Below are positions 1 through 10,070 of a DNA stretch of 64,000 nt, piece after piece (the first letter of the stretch is position 1; each line of letters begins with the position of its first letter). Origin of the DNA: an uncultured Mycoplasmatota bacterium. Its GTDB lineage: Bacteria; Bacillota_I; Bacilli_A; RF39; UBA660. The translations under genes and the position numbers were made by a program. Location of the stretch: assembly GCA_900549325.1 (NCBI GenBank), contig UROI01000001.1, forward strand, positions 1-64,000, in the 5' to 3' direction. A model generated the notes under the pieces. The model was not told the DNA's origin and made no database searches. It worked only from the letters and a program-made list of their open reading frames with translations.

Positions 1-68
1 ACTATTCACGTGTCTTTTTCAAATTTATTTGTTGCACTTCATATTTAAATTAACAGTTGAACTTGTGT

Positions 69-97
69 TTGACTTTTTTTTATTGTTGTGGTAGAAT
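69..97 (+). promoter_or_regulatory. sigA promoter
   Basis: TTGACT (69-74) and TAGAAT (92-97) are separated by exactly 17 bp, a near-consensus housekeeping promoter. An AAGGAGGT ribosome binding site follows at 137-144, just before the ATG at 151. Nothing else is seen in the first 150 bases. Confidence 0.8.
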
Positions 98-150
98 ATA
101 GTCTCGCTTAAGGGGAATATGCAATAAAATGACTAAAAGGAGGTTTATTT

Positions 151-1419
151 ATGGATAAAATAATTAATGAAATTAGTAATATTAAAGTATTCAACTTGAA
201 TGAATATAGTAATCTTATTAATAAATATGGTATTAAAGATGTTAATCTTGCTTTTCAAAATATTCTAAATCTTAGTACTAAAAAACAAGGTTTAATAAGA
301 AACTATAGCACTGCATTTATCGCTATTGATATAATTAACCGAACTAAGACCAATAATATTTATGGTTTTCTATGTAACAAATACGATCAAGATACTGTTG
401 ATAATTTTATATCAGAATATGAATTATTAAATTTATCTTTCATTGACGAAAATGTATTTAACGATTTACTTAATGCTGCGATTAATTATGAGGAAATAAG
501 TAGTAACTCAACTGAGAATGAAGATACTGAAAATGAAGATACTGAAAATGAAGACTCAAATAATGTATATTATTGTGCTGCTGATGATTCTGTTGCTATG
601 TATCTAAAAGAAATGGGAAGTTTGCCATTACTTACTATCGAAGACGAAAGGAAGACTGCTATTGCCGCTAAAAATGGCGATGAAAAGGCTAGAGAAAAAC
701 TTATTGAATCTAATTTAAGACTTGTTGTTTCTATTGCTAAACATTACCAAAATCGCAATCTTACTCTTTTAGACTTAATTCAAGAGGGAAATCTTGGGCT
801 AATGAGAGCGGTAGAAAAATTTGATCCTTGTAAGGGATATAAATTTAGTACCTATGCTACTTGGTGGATTAGGCAATATATTAGTAGAGCGCTTTCTGAT
901 ACTTCAAGTACTATCAGAATTCCTGTTCATGCATATGAATTATTTGGAAAAATTAAAAGAGCAGAAAGAAATATTTCAGTCGATGGTGATAGGGAACCAA
1001 CTGATGAAGAAATTGCTGACTATCTAAATATGAATGTTACAAAAATTAAAGAGGCAAAAATAGCAAGACGTAAACTTGAGTTAGTTTCTTTAGAAAATCC
1101 TGTTAAAAATAATGACGATAGAGATAAATCTACATTTAAAGACTTTGTTCCTAGTGAAGAAAGTACGCCTGAAGAAATAGCTTATGATAATGCTTTGAAA
1201 GAGGCTATTCGCGAAGTAATATCTACATTAACACCTAGAGAACAAGAAGTATTGAACTTAAGATTTGGACTTACTACTGGTGGAGTAGTTTATACCCTTG
1301 AAGAAATTGGTAATGGATTAGGGGTAACTAGAGAAAGAGTAAGACAGATTGAAAATAAAGCTTTAAGAAAATTAAAAGCACCTTCAAAAAGAAAGAAATT
1401 GGATGGTTTTGTTAAATAA
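151..1419 (+). CDS. sigA: RNA polymerase primary sigma factor (SigA/RpoD)
   Basis: Primary sigma-70 factor of 422 aa. Region 1.2 ([16 protein letters not shown], near residue 146) is followed by region 2 with [31 protein letters not shown] and the -10-reading YATWWIRQ helix, then region 3, then region 4 with [15 protein letters not shown] and [17 protein letters not shown]. The N-terminal 145 residues do not look like a classical region 1.1 and include a TENED repeat tract near residue 120. The complete region 1.2-4 set argues for the housekeeping factor rather than a sporulation sigma. It has its own promoter and terminator, so it is probably monocistronic. Confidence 0.95.
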   Translation: MDKIINEISNIKVFNLNEYSNLINKYGIKDVNLAFQNILNLSTKKQGLIRNYSTAFIAIDIINRTKTNNIYGFLCNKYDQDTVDNFISEYELLNLSFIDENVFNDLLNAAINYEEISSNSTENEDTENEDTENEDSNNVYYCAADDSVAMYLKEMGSLPLLTIEDERKTAIAAKNGDEKAREKLIESNLRLVVSIAKHYQNRNLTLLDLIQEGNLGLMRAVEKFDPCKGYKFSTYATWWIRQYISRALSDTSSTIRIPVHAYELFGKIKRAERNISVDGDREPTDEEIADYLNMNVTKIKEAKIARRKLELVSLENPVKNNDDRDKSTFKDFVPSEESTPEEIAYDNALKEAIREVISTLTPREQEVLNLRFGLTTGGVVYTLEEIGNGLGVTRERVRQIENKALRKLKAPSKRKKLDGFVK

Positions 1420-1421
1420 TT

Positions 1422-1453
1422 AGATATAGGCATAAATTGCTTATATCTTTTTT
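1422..1453 (+). terminator. sigA terminator
   Basis: 11-bp stem (1422-1432 with 1438-1448, one G-T pair) followed by a run of T. Confidence 0.8.
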
Positions 1454-1463
1454 AATCTAGTGG

Positions 1464-1492
1464 TTTTCAAATTGTTATAAAAGTGTTATAAT
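1464..1492 (+). promoter_or_regulatory. suf operon promoter
   Basis: TATAAT at 1487-1492 with a weak -35 (TTTTCA, 1464-1469) at 17 bp spacing, 25 bp before sufC. The -10 is convincing and the -35 is poor. Confidence 0.5.
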
Positions 1493-1517
1493 TATTAGGA
1501 AAAGAGGGATAGAGGAT

Positions 1518-2288
1518 ATGTTAAAAATAGAAAATTTAGAGGTTACTACTGATAATAAAAAAATATTAAAGGATTTTAACATGGTAATTAATGATGGGGA
1601 GACTCATGTTATAATGGGGCCAAATGGTACTGGTAAATCTACACTATCAAGAGTTATTATGGGTGATCCTAATTATAAAATAATTAATGGTAGTATAGAG
1701 TTTAATGGTGATAATTTAAATTCTTTTTCTACTGATGAAAGAGCTAAGAAGGGGATATTTCTTGCTATGCAATACCCTATGGAAATTGAAGGAGTATCAA
1801 ATCAAGACTTTTTAAGGACCGCAATTAGTAGCGTCAATAATAAAAGAGTTGGACTATATGACTTTATATTGAAATGTGAAAAAGGTGCTGAAGAATTATC
1901 TATGAATAAAGACTTAATTCACCGTAGTTTAAATGTTGGTTTTTCTGGTGGTGAAAAAAAGAAAAACGAAGTACTACAAATTAAACTTCTTATGCCTAAA
2001 TTTATTATCTTGGATGAACTTGATTCTGGTCTTGATGTAGATAGTCTTAGAATTACTAGTGAAAATATAAAGAAATATAAAGAAGAAAATCCAAATACTT
2101 CTATTCTTATTATTACACATCATCCTAAAATATTAGAATACTTGCACCCTGATTATGTCCATATAATGAATAATGGTAAAATTATTAAGACTGGTAATTA
2201 TGATTTAGCAGTGGAAGTAGAAAAAAATGGATATAATTATTTTAAAAATAGTAATAATGATATAACTGAAGAGGTAACTAATGAATAA
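1518..2288 (+). CDS. sufC: Fe-S cluster assembly ATPase SufC
   Basis: Cytosolic ABC-type ATPase that powers the SUF Fe-S scaffold. Visible motifs are Walker A GPNGTGKST (near residue 34), the SufC-type signature NVGFSGGEKKKNE, Walker B FIILDELDSGLDVD and the switch His in ITHHPKILEY. Its 256 aa match the family length and there are no membrane segments. It is the first gene of sufC-sufD-sufS-sufU, and its last 8 bases overlap sufD, consistent with translational coupling. Confidence 0.95.
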   Translation: MLKIENLEVTTDNKKILKDFNMVINDGETHVIMGPNGTGKSTLSRVIMGDPNYKIINGSIEFNGDNLNSFSTDERAKKGIFLAMQYPMEIEGVSNQDFLRTAISSVNNKRVGLYDFILKCEKGAEELSMNKDLIHRSLNVGFSGGEKKKNEVLQIKLLMPKFIILDELDSGLDVDSLRITSENIKKYKEENPNTSILIITHHPKILEYLHPDYVHIMNNGKIIKTGNYDLAVEVEKNGYNYFKNSNNDITEEVTNE

Positions 2289-3045
2289 AATAAATGTAGT
2301 AGATAATAAGATTATTCCATTTGATAATAATGATATTATACTAAATAATAATATTATTACCTTTACTAATAATGGTAATTACTATCTTGAATATATTACT
2401 TCTGATAATATTAATATTACTATAAATATAGAAGATAATGTATGTGTACAGTTATTTGAATATTCTAATAATAAAGATATTAATACTAATATTACATATA
2501 ATCTAGGTAAGAACTCTTCTTTAATAATTAGTAAGTTTTATTATAATGATAATACTAATGAAGAAATTAATATTTATTTAAATAAAAAGAAGGCTAATAT
2601 TAAATATAATTTTTCTAGTATTAGTAAAAATCATGATAATTATTTAATTAATATATATCATAATGATAGTACTACTAGTAGTGATATATTTAATAGAACT
2701 ATTGCTAAAGAAAATAGTAGTAATAATTTTGATATTAATAGTTATGTAGAAAATAAAATATTAGATTGTCATTTAAATCAAAGTACTAAGATTATTACAC
2801 TAGGAGACTCTAATAATAAGATTAATCCTAATATGTTTACTCATGATAATAGTGTTACTGCTATTCATGCATCAGTAATAGGTAATGTTAATGAGGAAGA
2901 ATTATTCTATTTGATGAGTAGAGGTATTTCCTATAATGAGGCTATTAAAATTATTATGAAAGGAATTATCTTGTCAAATATTAATCCTAATATGGAATAT
3001 AGAGAAAGAATACTTAATATTTTGGAAGAAGTAGGAGGTGAATAG
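2281..3045 (+). CDS. sufD: short SufD-like SUF scaffold protein
   Basis: SufB/SufD-family protein, partner of SufC. The C-terminal signature VTAIHASVIGNVNEEELFYLMSRGIS (near residue 195) has the SufD form: a His in the HAS motif rather than the Cys/Glu pair of SufB. At 254 aa it is much shorter than typical SufD or SufB (about 430-470 aa); the N-terminal beta-helix is abbreviated and very Asn-rich. It lies between sufC (8-bp overlap) and sufS, so function in SUF assembly is secure, but whether it works as a SufD with a SufB encoded elsewhere or as a minimal single scaffold cannot be decided here. Confidence 0.82.
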   Translation: MNKINVVDNKIIPFDNNDIILNNNIITFTNNGNYYLEYITSDNINITINIEDNVCVQLFEYSNNKDINTNITYNLGKNSSLIISKFYYNDNTNEEINIYLNKKKANIKYNFSSISKNHDNYLINIYHNDSTTSSDIFNRTIAKENSSNNFDINSYVENKILDCHLNQSTKIITLGDSNNKINPNMFTHDNSVTAIHASVIGNVNEEELFYLMSRGISYNEAIKIIMKGIILSNINPNMEYRERILNILEEVGGE

Positions 3046-4242
3046 ATGAATAGAGATGATTTTGAAATTTTAAAGAAAAATATTGTATACTTTGATAATG
3101 GAGCTACTACTTTGAAACCTAAGGTAGTAAGAGATGCTATATTAAAGTATTATGATGAATATACTGCAAATGCTCATAGAGGCGACTACAAACTAAGTGC
3201 CACTGTTGATAGTCTATATGAAGAGACTAGAAAAAAAATTAAAGACTTTATTAATGCTAAAGAGGCTTCTGAAATTGTTTTTACTGATGGTACTACTAAT
3301 GGTATGAATGTTATTGTTTCTGGTTTTTTTAAAGATTATTTAAAGAAAGATGATGAAGTTCTTATTACTCTTAGTGAACACGCTTCAAATATTATACCTT
3401 GGTTTATATTACAAAAAGAGATAGGCATTAAAGTTAAATATATTGAACTTAATGATAATCATGAGATAACTACTGAAAATGTTAAAAAGGCTATAACTAA
3501 TAAAACTAAAGTTATATCTCTTGCTTATACTACTAATGTAATTGGTGATGAGAGACCTATTAAAGAAATTAGTAAACTAGCCCATGATAATGATATAATT
3601 ATGGTCGTAGATGCTGCGCAAGGTGTAGCCCATAAAAAAATAGATGTCCAAGATGAAGGCATTGATTTTATGGTATTTTCTGGTCATAAGATGTATGGTC
3701 CTACAGGTATTGGTGTCTTATATGGTAAATTTGATTTACTAGATAAAGTTAAACCATTTAATTATGGTGGTGGTATGAATGCTATGTTTACTAAGGATGG
3801 CTATGTTGAACTAAGAGAGATACCTACAAGACTTGAAGGTGGTACTCCAAATATTGAAGGAGTATTAGGTCTTAGTGCGGCAGTTAGTTATCTAGAAAAT
3901 ATTGGTATGGATAAAATTAATAAGTACGAAAGAGATTTGAGAAAATATTTAATTAATGAACTATCTAAACTTGATTTTATTACTATATATAATAAAAATG
4001 TAGATACTAATATAGTGGCTTTTAATATTAATGGAGTATTTGCTCAAGATGCTGCGATATACTTAGATAAATATAATATATGTGTAAGAGCGGGTAATCA
4101 CTGTGCTAAAATACTTGATAATGTCTTTAATATTAGTAATACAGTTAGAATTAGTCTTAGTTTTTATAATACTAAAGAAGAAATTGATTTACTTATCAAT
4201 GTACTAAAGAATAGTAATAATATATGGAAGGAAATATTATAA
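3046..4242 (+). CDS. sufS: cysteine desulfurase SufS
   Basis: PLP-dependent type II cysteine desulfurase that removes sulfur from cysteine and passes it to SufU. Visible are the N-terminal YFDNGATTLKP, the cofactor aspartate region VVDAAQGVAHKKIDV, the PLP lysine in FSGHKMYGPTGIGVLYG, and the active-site Cys in CVRAGNHCAKIL near the C terminus. 398 aa is the normal length. It starts right after the sufD stop, and its stop codon shares its final A with the sufU start. Confidence 0.95.
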   Translation: MNRDDFEILKKNIVYFDNGATTLKPKVVRDAILKYYDEYTANAHRGDYKLSATVDSLYEETRKKIKDFINAKEASEIVFTDGTTNGMNVIVSGFFKDYLKKDDEVLITLSEHASNIIPWFILQKEIGIKVKYIELNDNHEITTENVKKAITNKTKVISLAYTTNVIGDERPIKEISKLAHDNDIIMVVDAAQGVAHKKIDVQDEGIDFMVFSGHKMYGPTGIGVLYGKFDLLDKVKPFNYGGGMNAMFTKDGYVELREIPTRLEGGTPNIEGVLGLSAAVSYLENIGMDKINKYERDLRKYLINELSKLDFITIYNKNVDTNIVAFNINGVFAQDAAIYLDKYNICVRAGNHCAKILDNVFNISNTVRISLSFYNTKEEIDLLINVLKNSNNIWKEIL

Positions 4243-4667
4243 TGGATAGAGATTTAAAAAGAAGCATTATTTTAGATAATTACCAATCTCCTAATAACAA
4301 ACATACTAGTGATGATAGTTATGTTAAGATTAATACAAGAAATGTTAGTTGTATTGATAATTTAGATATTTATTTAAAGATTCAAGATAATATTATTAAA
4401 GATATATCTTTTGAAGGAGAAGCTTGTGTTATAAGTATATCCTCTACTAATATTCTTACTAATTTACTTATTGGTAAAACTAAAGAAGAAGGTATTTACT
4501 TAATAGATAATTATTTAAAAATGATTAATGAAGAAGAATATGATAAAGAAGTATTAAAAGAATTATTAGTATTTGATGATACTAGTAAACAACCATCAAG
4601 AATTAAATGTGCCACTTTATCTGCAAATGGTATAAAAGATTATTTAGAAAAAGAAAATCACTCATAG
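4242..4667 (+). CDS. sufU: zinc-dependent sulfurtransferase SufU
   Basis: SufU accepts persulfide sulfur from SufS in Gram-positive bacteria. All zinc ligands are present: VSCID (Cys and Asp), GEACVIS and RIKCATLS. I chose the ATG at 4242 (141 aa, MDRDLKRSII, the usual SufU N terminus) over the in-frame ATG at 4224, because a GGAAGG site lies 10 bp upstream and the stop/start overlap is TAATG. In most Firmicutes sufB follows sufU; here a terminator follows. Confidence 0.93.
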   Translation: MDRDLKRSIILDNYQSPNNKHTSDDSYVKINTRNVSCIDNLDIYLKIQDNIIKDISFEGEACVISISSTNILTNLLIGKTKEEGIYLIDNYLKMINEEEYDKEVLKELLVFDDTSKQPSRIKCATLSANGIKDYLEKENHS

Positions 4668-4686
4668 TTAAATGGGTGACTTTTTA
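4657..4686 (+). terminator. suf operon terminator
   Basis: 8-bp stem (4658-4665 with 4672-4679) and a T-run. The stem overlaps the sufU stop codon, so the operon ends here without sufB. Confidence 0.75.
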
Positions 4687-4721
4687 TGTATCCACAGGTG
4701 TTGTTGATACGTAATAGTAAT

Positions 4722-4802
4722 TAATTTAGAGACTTAATGGCTCTAAATTAGCATAAAAAGACCCTAGGCTTTTTATGTAGTGAGAGACTATAGGCTCGAA
4801 CT
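4722..4802 (+). repeat. three-hairpin A-B-C element, copy 1
   Basis: Hairpin A: 10-bp perfect arms 4722-4731/4741-4750, loop ACTTAATGG. Hairpin B: 9-bp arms 4752-4760/4769-4777, loop ACCCTAGG. Hairpin C: AGTGAGAG/CTCGAACT (4779-4786/4795-4802), loop ACTATAGG, with two opposed G-A mismatches inside the stem. It sits between the sufU terminator and the polC promoter. No T-run follows, so these are not ordinary terminators. Confidence 0.85.
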
Positions 4803-4833
4803 AAAAAAACTTGTAAAAAAGATTGTAAAGAGG

Positions 4834-4862
4834 TTTAATTTACTTCTTTTTTTTAGTATAAT
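4834..4862 (+). promoter_or_regulatory. polC promoter
   Basis: TTTAAT (4834-4839), 17 bp, TATAAT (4857-4862). The T-rich spacer ending in TTTTAG recurs before polA and rpiB. Confidence 0.55.
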
Positions 4863-4888
4863 ATTAGATAGGAAGTTTAGGTGGTATT

Positions 4889-7800
4889 ATGCAAGATAAA
4901 ATGAAGAGATTATTAGATCAAATTGGTATGAATACTGACTATTTAGAAAATGCTAGTATTAAGAAGATTGTGGTCTATGATAATAATAAATTATGGAATT
5001 TTATTATAGAAAATGATAAGATACTACCTGTATATATATATACTGAACTTATTAATAAGATTAAGATTAATTTTAGTACTATTGAAGATATTAAACTTAG
5101 TGTTATAGTAAGAGAAGATAATGATGAATATATTAATGATTATATAGATAATTTAATTAATATATTTAGTAATGATAGTTATAAATATAGAGTATTTATT
5201 GGTAGAAATGTTAATGTAATAGATAATAAATATGTATTTGAAGTATATAATAAAGCAGAAAATTCTTATTTGATTGAAAAACTTAATTATATTAATAATT
5301 GTCTTAAAGATTATGGCTTTAATAAGAATTTAGAACTTAGTTTAGTAGAAGAAAAAGAAAATGAATTACTTAAAGAGATAGAGAGTGAAAAAGTAGTAGA
5401 AGAGCCAAAAGTAGTTAGTTCTAAGAAAGAGACTGCTAGTGAAGTTAAGACTGAAGAGAAGAAGTACTTTAGACCTAAGAAGGATACTAGTGTTACTCCA
5501 ATTAAGGATTTGATGTATGAAGTAGATAATATTACTATAGAAGGTGTTATCTTTGGTATGGATATGTTTGAATCTAAGAGTGGTTATAAGATTATTACTC
5601 TTAAGGTTACTGATAATAATGATAGTATTTATGTTAAGATGTTTACTAAAGATAATGATGAATATGCTAGAATTAAGGATTTACTGAAAGTTGGTTCTTG
5701 GTATAATTTTTATGGTAAAGTAGCTATGGATAAGTATTCTAATGAACTTACTTTTACTACGAGATATAAAGATGTAGAAAAGATAGAGAAGCCTGTAGCT
5801 GAGAAGATAGTGGATGATGCAGAAGTTAAAAGAGTAGAACTTCACGCTCATACAATGATGAGTCAAATGGATGGTATTACTGGTGTTGATTTAGGTAAAC
5901 ATACTTGTGAACTTGTAAGCAAATGTATCGATATGGGTTATAGAGGGGTTGCTATTACAGATCATAGTGGCTGCCAGGCATTTCCAATTGCTTATGGTAT
6001 TATATCTGGTCATAATAAGGGAATAGAGGACCCTAGTAAACATTTTAAGGGACTATATGGTACTGAACTTACGGTAGTTGATGATACTGTTGATATTGTA
6101 GTTAGAAGTGATGATAGACCACTAGCTGGTACTACTTTTGTGGTATTTGATACTGAGACTACTGGTTTTAATGCCGGTGGTACTGATCAAATGATAGAAA
6201 TTGGTGCTGTTAAGATTAAAGATGGTACTATTATTGATAGATTTGATGAATTAATTGATCCAGGTAGACATATTCCTGACAAGATTACGGCGCTTACTTG
6301 TATTACTGATGAGATGGTTAAAGGTAAAGACAATGAAGAAAATGTTACTAAGAGATTCTTAGCGTGGACTGGTGATTTACCAATGGTAGCTCATAATGCT
6401 AAGTTCGATATTTCATTTATTTCTAGTGCAATGAAGAAATATAATTTAGGTGAATTTCAGAATACGGTTATTGATACATTAGAATTATCTAGGGCTATTG
6501 ATACTGGTTATTCTAGACATAGTTTATCTGCTTTGGTTAAGAGATATAATGTTCCTTGGGAAGAGGATGCTCACCATAGGGCAGATTATGATGCTGAAGG
6601 TACTGCTTATGTATTTCATAAGATGATTAGTAAACTTACTATGCAGAATTTAAGTAAGATTAGTGATTTAGATAAGCTTATTCCTAAAGATGAGATATAT
6701 AAATTTGGTAGAACATATCATTTTAATGCTATTGCTCTTAATAAAAAAGGTCTTAAGAATTTGTTTAAAATTATATCGCTAGCTAATACTACTTATTTAT
6801 ATAAGACTCCGAGAATTCTTAGAAGCAGGCTTAATGAATTAAGAGATGGTCTTATTATTTGTAGTGGCTGCTACGAAAGTGAAGTATTTATTGAGGCTAG
6901 AAGTAAAGAGGGCGAGGAACTTACTAATATTATTAACTTCTACGACTATGTTGAAGTACAACCTCCAGAAGTGTATGGTCATTTGATTCAGACTAGTGAT
7001 TTTAAAGATGAAAATGAGATAAAAGAACATATTAAGAAGATTATTACTGCTACTAAAGAGGCTGGGAAGATTATTGTGGCTACGGGTGATGTACATCATT
7101 TTACTAGAGAAGACAAGATATACAGAGAGATTATTGTTAATCAGAAGGTACCTGGTGGTGGTAGACATCCTCTTGCTAAGAGTAGTATTACTTCAATTCC
7201 TTCACAACACTTTAGAACTACGAAAGAGATGCTTCAAGATTTTGCTTTTCTCGGAGAAGATCTTGCTTATGAGATAGTTGTTACTAATACGAATAAGGTT
7301 CTTGATATGGTAGAGGAGATTGAGGTTATTATTGATACTGGTGGTATTCCTTTTTCACCTAGAGTTAAAAGTGATGATGGTAAGTCTTATTTGGACTGTC
7401 CTAGAGTAGTTACTGACCTTGTATTTAATAGGGCTAAGGACTGGTATGGTGATAATTTACCTCATAATATTGAAGAGAGAATATCTACGGAGTTATATGG
7501 TAATATTGTATATAAATGCTGGGAAGAAAAGTTAAAAAAGGAATACCCAGATATTAGTAATGAAGAGTTTGAGAGTAAGTTATTTGAGAATTTACATAAT
7601 ACTTTGATTAGCGGCTATGACACTGTTAAGGAACTAGTTACTAATTATGCTAGAGAGCACTGGGCGGAAGAAGACGGAGAACTTACTGATAAGGCATTAG
7701 AGAAGAAAGTTAAGAAGTTATTTGGTGGTGTTATTGGTGGCGGATTTGATCCGATATATCTAATTGCCCAAAGACTTGTTAAACACTCTAATGATGAGGG

Positions 7801-9514
7801 ATTCTTGGTTGGTTCTAGAGGTAGTGTTGGTTCTTCATTTGTAGCTACGATGATGGGTATTACTGAGGTTAATCCACTTCCAGCTCATTATAGATGTTTG
7901 AAGTGTAAGCATAGTATATTTAAGGATGATGATGGTAAGGATTTAGGTGCTACTTATTCTAGTGGTTTTGATTTACCTGATAAGATGTGTCCTGTATGTG
8001 GGGAGAGATTATATAAAGATGGTCAAGACATGCCATTTGCTACATTCCTTGGATTTAATGCTGATAAGGTTCCTGATATTGACCTTAACTTTTCGGATTT
8101 GAATCAAGCATCGGCGCATGAATATACAAAGGTATTATTTGGTGTTGATAATGTTTATAGAGCAGGTACTATTGGTACTGTGGCAGAAAAGACAGCGTTT
8201 GGTTTTGTTAAGGGTTATTTTGAAGATAAGGGTATTACTAATAAGAGGTCTTGTGAGATAGAGAGACTTGCTATGGGATGTACTGGTGTTAAGAGAACGA
8301 CTGGTCAGCATCCTGGTGGTATTGTTGTTGTACCTGATTATATGGATGTATCTGACTTTACTCCTTTCCAATTTCCAGCGGAAGATCCAACAAGTGCATG
8401 GAGAACAACACACTTTGATTACCATGCTATTGATCAGGATTTGCTTAAACTTGATATACTAGGTCATTCTGATCCGACACAACTTAGACTTATTCAGGAA
8501 TTATCTGGTACAGATATTCTTAAGGTACCACTTGATGATAAGGATACAATGAGTATATTTACTTCCACTAAAGCTTTAGGGGTTACTAATGAACAGATTA
8601 TGTGTGATACTGGTACACTTGGTATTCCTGAGTTTGGTACGCCATTTACTATTAGTTTGGTATATGAAACTAAACCTACTACTTTTGCGGAATTAATTAA
8701 GATATCTGGATTATCACATGGTACTGATGTATGGCTTGGTAATGCTCAAGAACTTATTAAGAATAATATTGTTCCATTTAAAGAGGTTATTGGATGTCGT
8801 GATGATATAATGGTTTATCTTATGTATCATGGTGTAGAGCCTATTAAAGCATTTAAGATAATGGAGTTTGTTCGTAAGGGTAAGGCTAGTAAGGATCCGG
8901 AAACTTGGGCTAAACATAAAGAAACTATGGAAAAGGCTGGTATTGAGTCTTGGTTTATTGATAGTTGTTTTAAGATTAAGTACATGTTCCCGAAAGCACA
9001 TGCTGCTGCTTATGTTATTAGTGCATTTAGAATTGCTTGGTATAAGGTGCATATGCCTGCGTACTTCTATGCTAGTTGGTATAGTACTAAGGCTACTGAT
9101 TTTGATATAGAGGCTATGATTAAGGGTTATGATGATATTAAGAGAGTTCTTACGGAGATTGAAGGTAAAGGATATGATGCTACGAATAAAGAGAATGGTG
9201 TATCTGAATGTTTAAAGGTAGCATTAGAAATGGCTGCGAGAGGTATTAAGGTTGCTCCTTATGATTTATATAAGAGTAAGGGTATGATATTTACTGTAGG
9301 TGATGATAAGACTATTATTCCTCCATTTAGAGCTATTGATGGCCTAGGTGATGTTGTTGCTAAGAATATTGAAAATGAAGCAGAAAGAGCACCATTTATT
9401 AGTATTGAGGACTTTCAAACTAGATGTAAGGTATCTCAAACTTTAATTGAAAAGATGAGAAGTATGGGTATATTTAATGGTATGCCTGAGACTAGTCAGC
9501 TTAGTTTATTTTAA
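4889..9514 (+). CDS. polC: DNA polymerase III PolC-type alpha subunit
   Basis: Gram-positive replicative polymerase with built-in proofreading, 1541 aa. Domains in order: N-terminal region and OB fold (to about residue 310), PHP (ELHAHTMMSQMDG, near 316) interrupted by a DEDDh exonuclease (FVVFDTETTGFNAGGTDQMI, near 416; AHNAKFDISF; HHRADYDAEGT), the polymerase core (GSRGSVGSSFVATMMG near 975; PDIDLNFSDLNQ near 1062; TTGQHPGGIVV) with a Cys4 zinc site (CLKCKH...CPVCG). The C-terminal FPKAHAAAYV stretch is also present. The PHP-exo-PHP insertion separates PolC from DnaE. It is transcribed alone, with its own promoter and terminator. Confidence 0.97.
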   Translation: MQDKMKRLLDQIGMNTDYLENASIKKIVVYDNNKLWNFIIENDKILPVYIYTELINKIKINFSTIEDIKLSVIVREDNDEYINDYIDNLINIFSNDSYKYRVFIGRNVNVIDNKYVFEVYNKAENSYLIEKLNYINNCLKDYGFNKNLELSLVEEKENELLKEIESEKVVEEPKVVSSKKETASEVKTEEKKYFRPKKDTSVTPIKDLMYEVDNITIEGVIFGMDMFESKSGYKIITLKVTDNNDSIYVKMFTKDNDEYARIKDLLKVGSWYNFYGKVAMDKYSNELTFTTRYKDVEKIEKPVAEKIVDDAEVKRVELHAHTMMSQMDGITGVDLGKHTCELVSKCIDMGYRGVAITDHSGCQAFPIAYGIISGHNKGIEDPSKHFKGLYGTELTVVDDTVDIVVRSDDRPLAGTTFVVFDTETTGFNAGGTDQMIEIGAVKIKDGTIIDRFDELIDPGRHIPDKITALTCITDEMVKGKDNEENVTKRFLAWTGDLPMVAHNAKFDISFISSAMKKYNLGEFQNTVIDTLELSRAIDTGYSRHSLSALVKRYNVPWEEDAHHRADYDAEGTAYVFHKMISKLTMQNLSKISDLDKLIPKDEIYKFGRTYHFNAIALNKKGLKNLFKIISLANTTYLYKTPRILRSRLNELRDGLIICSGCYESEVFIEARSKEGEELTNIINFYDYVEVQPPEVYGHLIQTSDFKDENEIKEHIKKIITATKEAGKIIVATGDVHHFTREDKIYREIIVNQKVPGGGRHPLAKSSITSIPSQHFRTTKEMLQDFAFLGEDLAYEIVVTNTNKVLDMVEEIEVIIDTGGIPFSPRVKSDDGKSYLDCPRVVTDLVFNRAKDWYGDNLPHNIEERISTELYGNIVYKCWEEKLKKEYPDISNEEFESKLFENLHNTLISGYDTVKELVTNYAREHWAEEDGELTDKALEKKVKKLFGGVIGGGFDPIYLIAQRLVKHSNDEGFLVGSRGSVGSSFVATMMGITEVNPLPAHYRCLKCKHSIFKDDDGKDLGATYSSGFDLPDKMCPVCGERLYKDGQDMPFATFLGFNADKVPDIDLNFSDLNQASAHEYTKVLFGVDNVYRAGTIGTVAEKTAFGFVKGYFEDKGITNKRSCEIERLAMGCTGVKRTTGQHPGGIVVVPDYMDVSDFTPFQFPAEDPTSAWRTTHFDYHAIDQDLLKLDILGHSDPTQLRLIQELSGTDILKVPLDDKDTMSIFTSTKALGVTNEQIMCDTGTLGIPEFGTPFTISLVYETKPTTFAELIKISGLSHGTDVWLGNAQELIKNNIVPFKEVIGCRDDIMVYLMYHGVEPIKAFKIMEFVRKGKASKDPETWAKHKETMEKAGIESWFIDSCFKIKYMFPKAHAAAYVISAFRIAWYKVHMPAYFYASWYSTKATDFDIEAMIKGYDDIKRVLTEIEGKGYDATNKENGVSECLKVALEMAARGIKVAPYDLYKSKGMIFTVGDDKTIIPPFRAIDGLGDVVAKNIENEAERAPFISIEDFQTRCKVSQTLIEKMRSMGIFNGMPETSQLSLF

Positions 9515-9520
9515 TTATTT

Positions 9521-9560
9521 AGAAGCATATATTTATGTGATTATATGCTTCTTTTATTTT
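9521..9560 (+). terminator. polC terminator
   Basis: 11-bp perfect stem (9521-9531 with 9542-9552) and a T-rich tail. Confidence 0.85.
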
Positions 9561-9561
9561 T

Positions 9562-9643
9562 AGTTCGAGCCTAAGGTCTCTCACTGTCAAATAAAGCCTA
9601 ATGTCTTTATTTGAAAATTTAAAGCCTTATAGTCTTTAAATTT
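9562..9643 (-). repeat. three-hairpin A-B-C element, copy 2 (inverted)
   Basis: Read on the minus strand the order is again A, B, C. A: arms 9615-9624/9634-9643, minus-strand loop ACTATAAGG. B: arms 9587-9596/9605-9614, loop ACATTAGG. C: 9562-9569/9578-9585, loop ACCTTAGG, with the same AGT-GA-GAG / CTC-GA-ACT stem as copies 1 and 3. It lies between the polC terminator and the next gene. Confidence 0.85.
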
Positions 9644-9702
9644 ATGTATTGTTTATATGTATTATGTATGTTATAATTTACTCAGATGAGGAGGTATAGT
9701 AT

Positions 9703-10062
9703 ATGGCTAAGTTTTGTAGTAATTGTGGGGCTAAACTTAATGAGGAACAAGCAATTTGTTTAGAGTGTGGAGTATTAGTTAATAATACAAATAAAACTAA
9801 TAATAATGTTAATAATAATGCTGACAAATCTGATAAAAGTTCTTTAGCAGGTTTTATATTGGGACTTGTTTCTATTGCTGCTTGGATTATTCCTTTATTT
9901 GGTTATCCAGTAACTATATGTGGTATTATATTTAGTGCCAAGGGATTAAAATCTATTAATGGAAAAGGTAAAGCAATCGCTGGATTAATACTATCAATAA
10001 CATTTTTGATAGCTTCTTTTATCAACTCAATAATTGGTGTTATAATAAGTTTAGAAGCATAA
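9703..10062 (+). CDS. zinc-ribbon DUF4190-type membrane protein
   Basis: 119 aa. An N-terminal zinc ribbon (FCSNCGAKLNEEQAICLECG, residues 4-23, CxxC...CxxC) is joined by an Asn-rich linker to two hydrophobic segments (near 50-72 and 90-115) with a Gly/Lys-rich turn (SAKGLKSINGKGKAIAGL) typical of DUF4190. Probably a small membrane protein with its ribbon in the cytoplasm; function unknown. Monocistronic, ATG 9703 after a GAGGAGG site. Confidence 0.75.
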   Translation: MAKFCSNCGAKLNEEQAICLECGVLVNNTNKTNNNVNNNADKSDKSSLAGFILGLVSIAAWIIPLFGYPVTICGIIFSAKGLKSINGKGKAIAGLILSITFLIASFINSIIGVIISLEA

Positions 10063-10070
10063 TAATTTTG

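Noticed and set aside
5681..9110. Open frames on the minus strand and other frames inside polC
   Set aside because: They overlap a full-length, motif-complete polC, lack RBS and have random composition. The same holds for the shadow frames in other genes.
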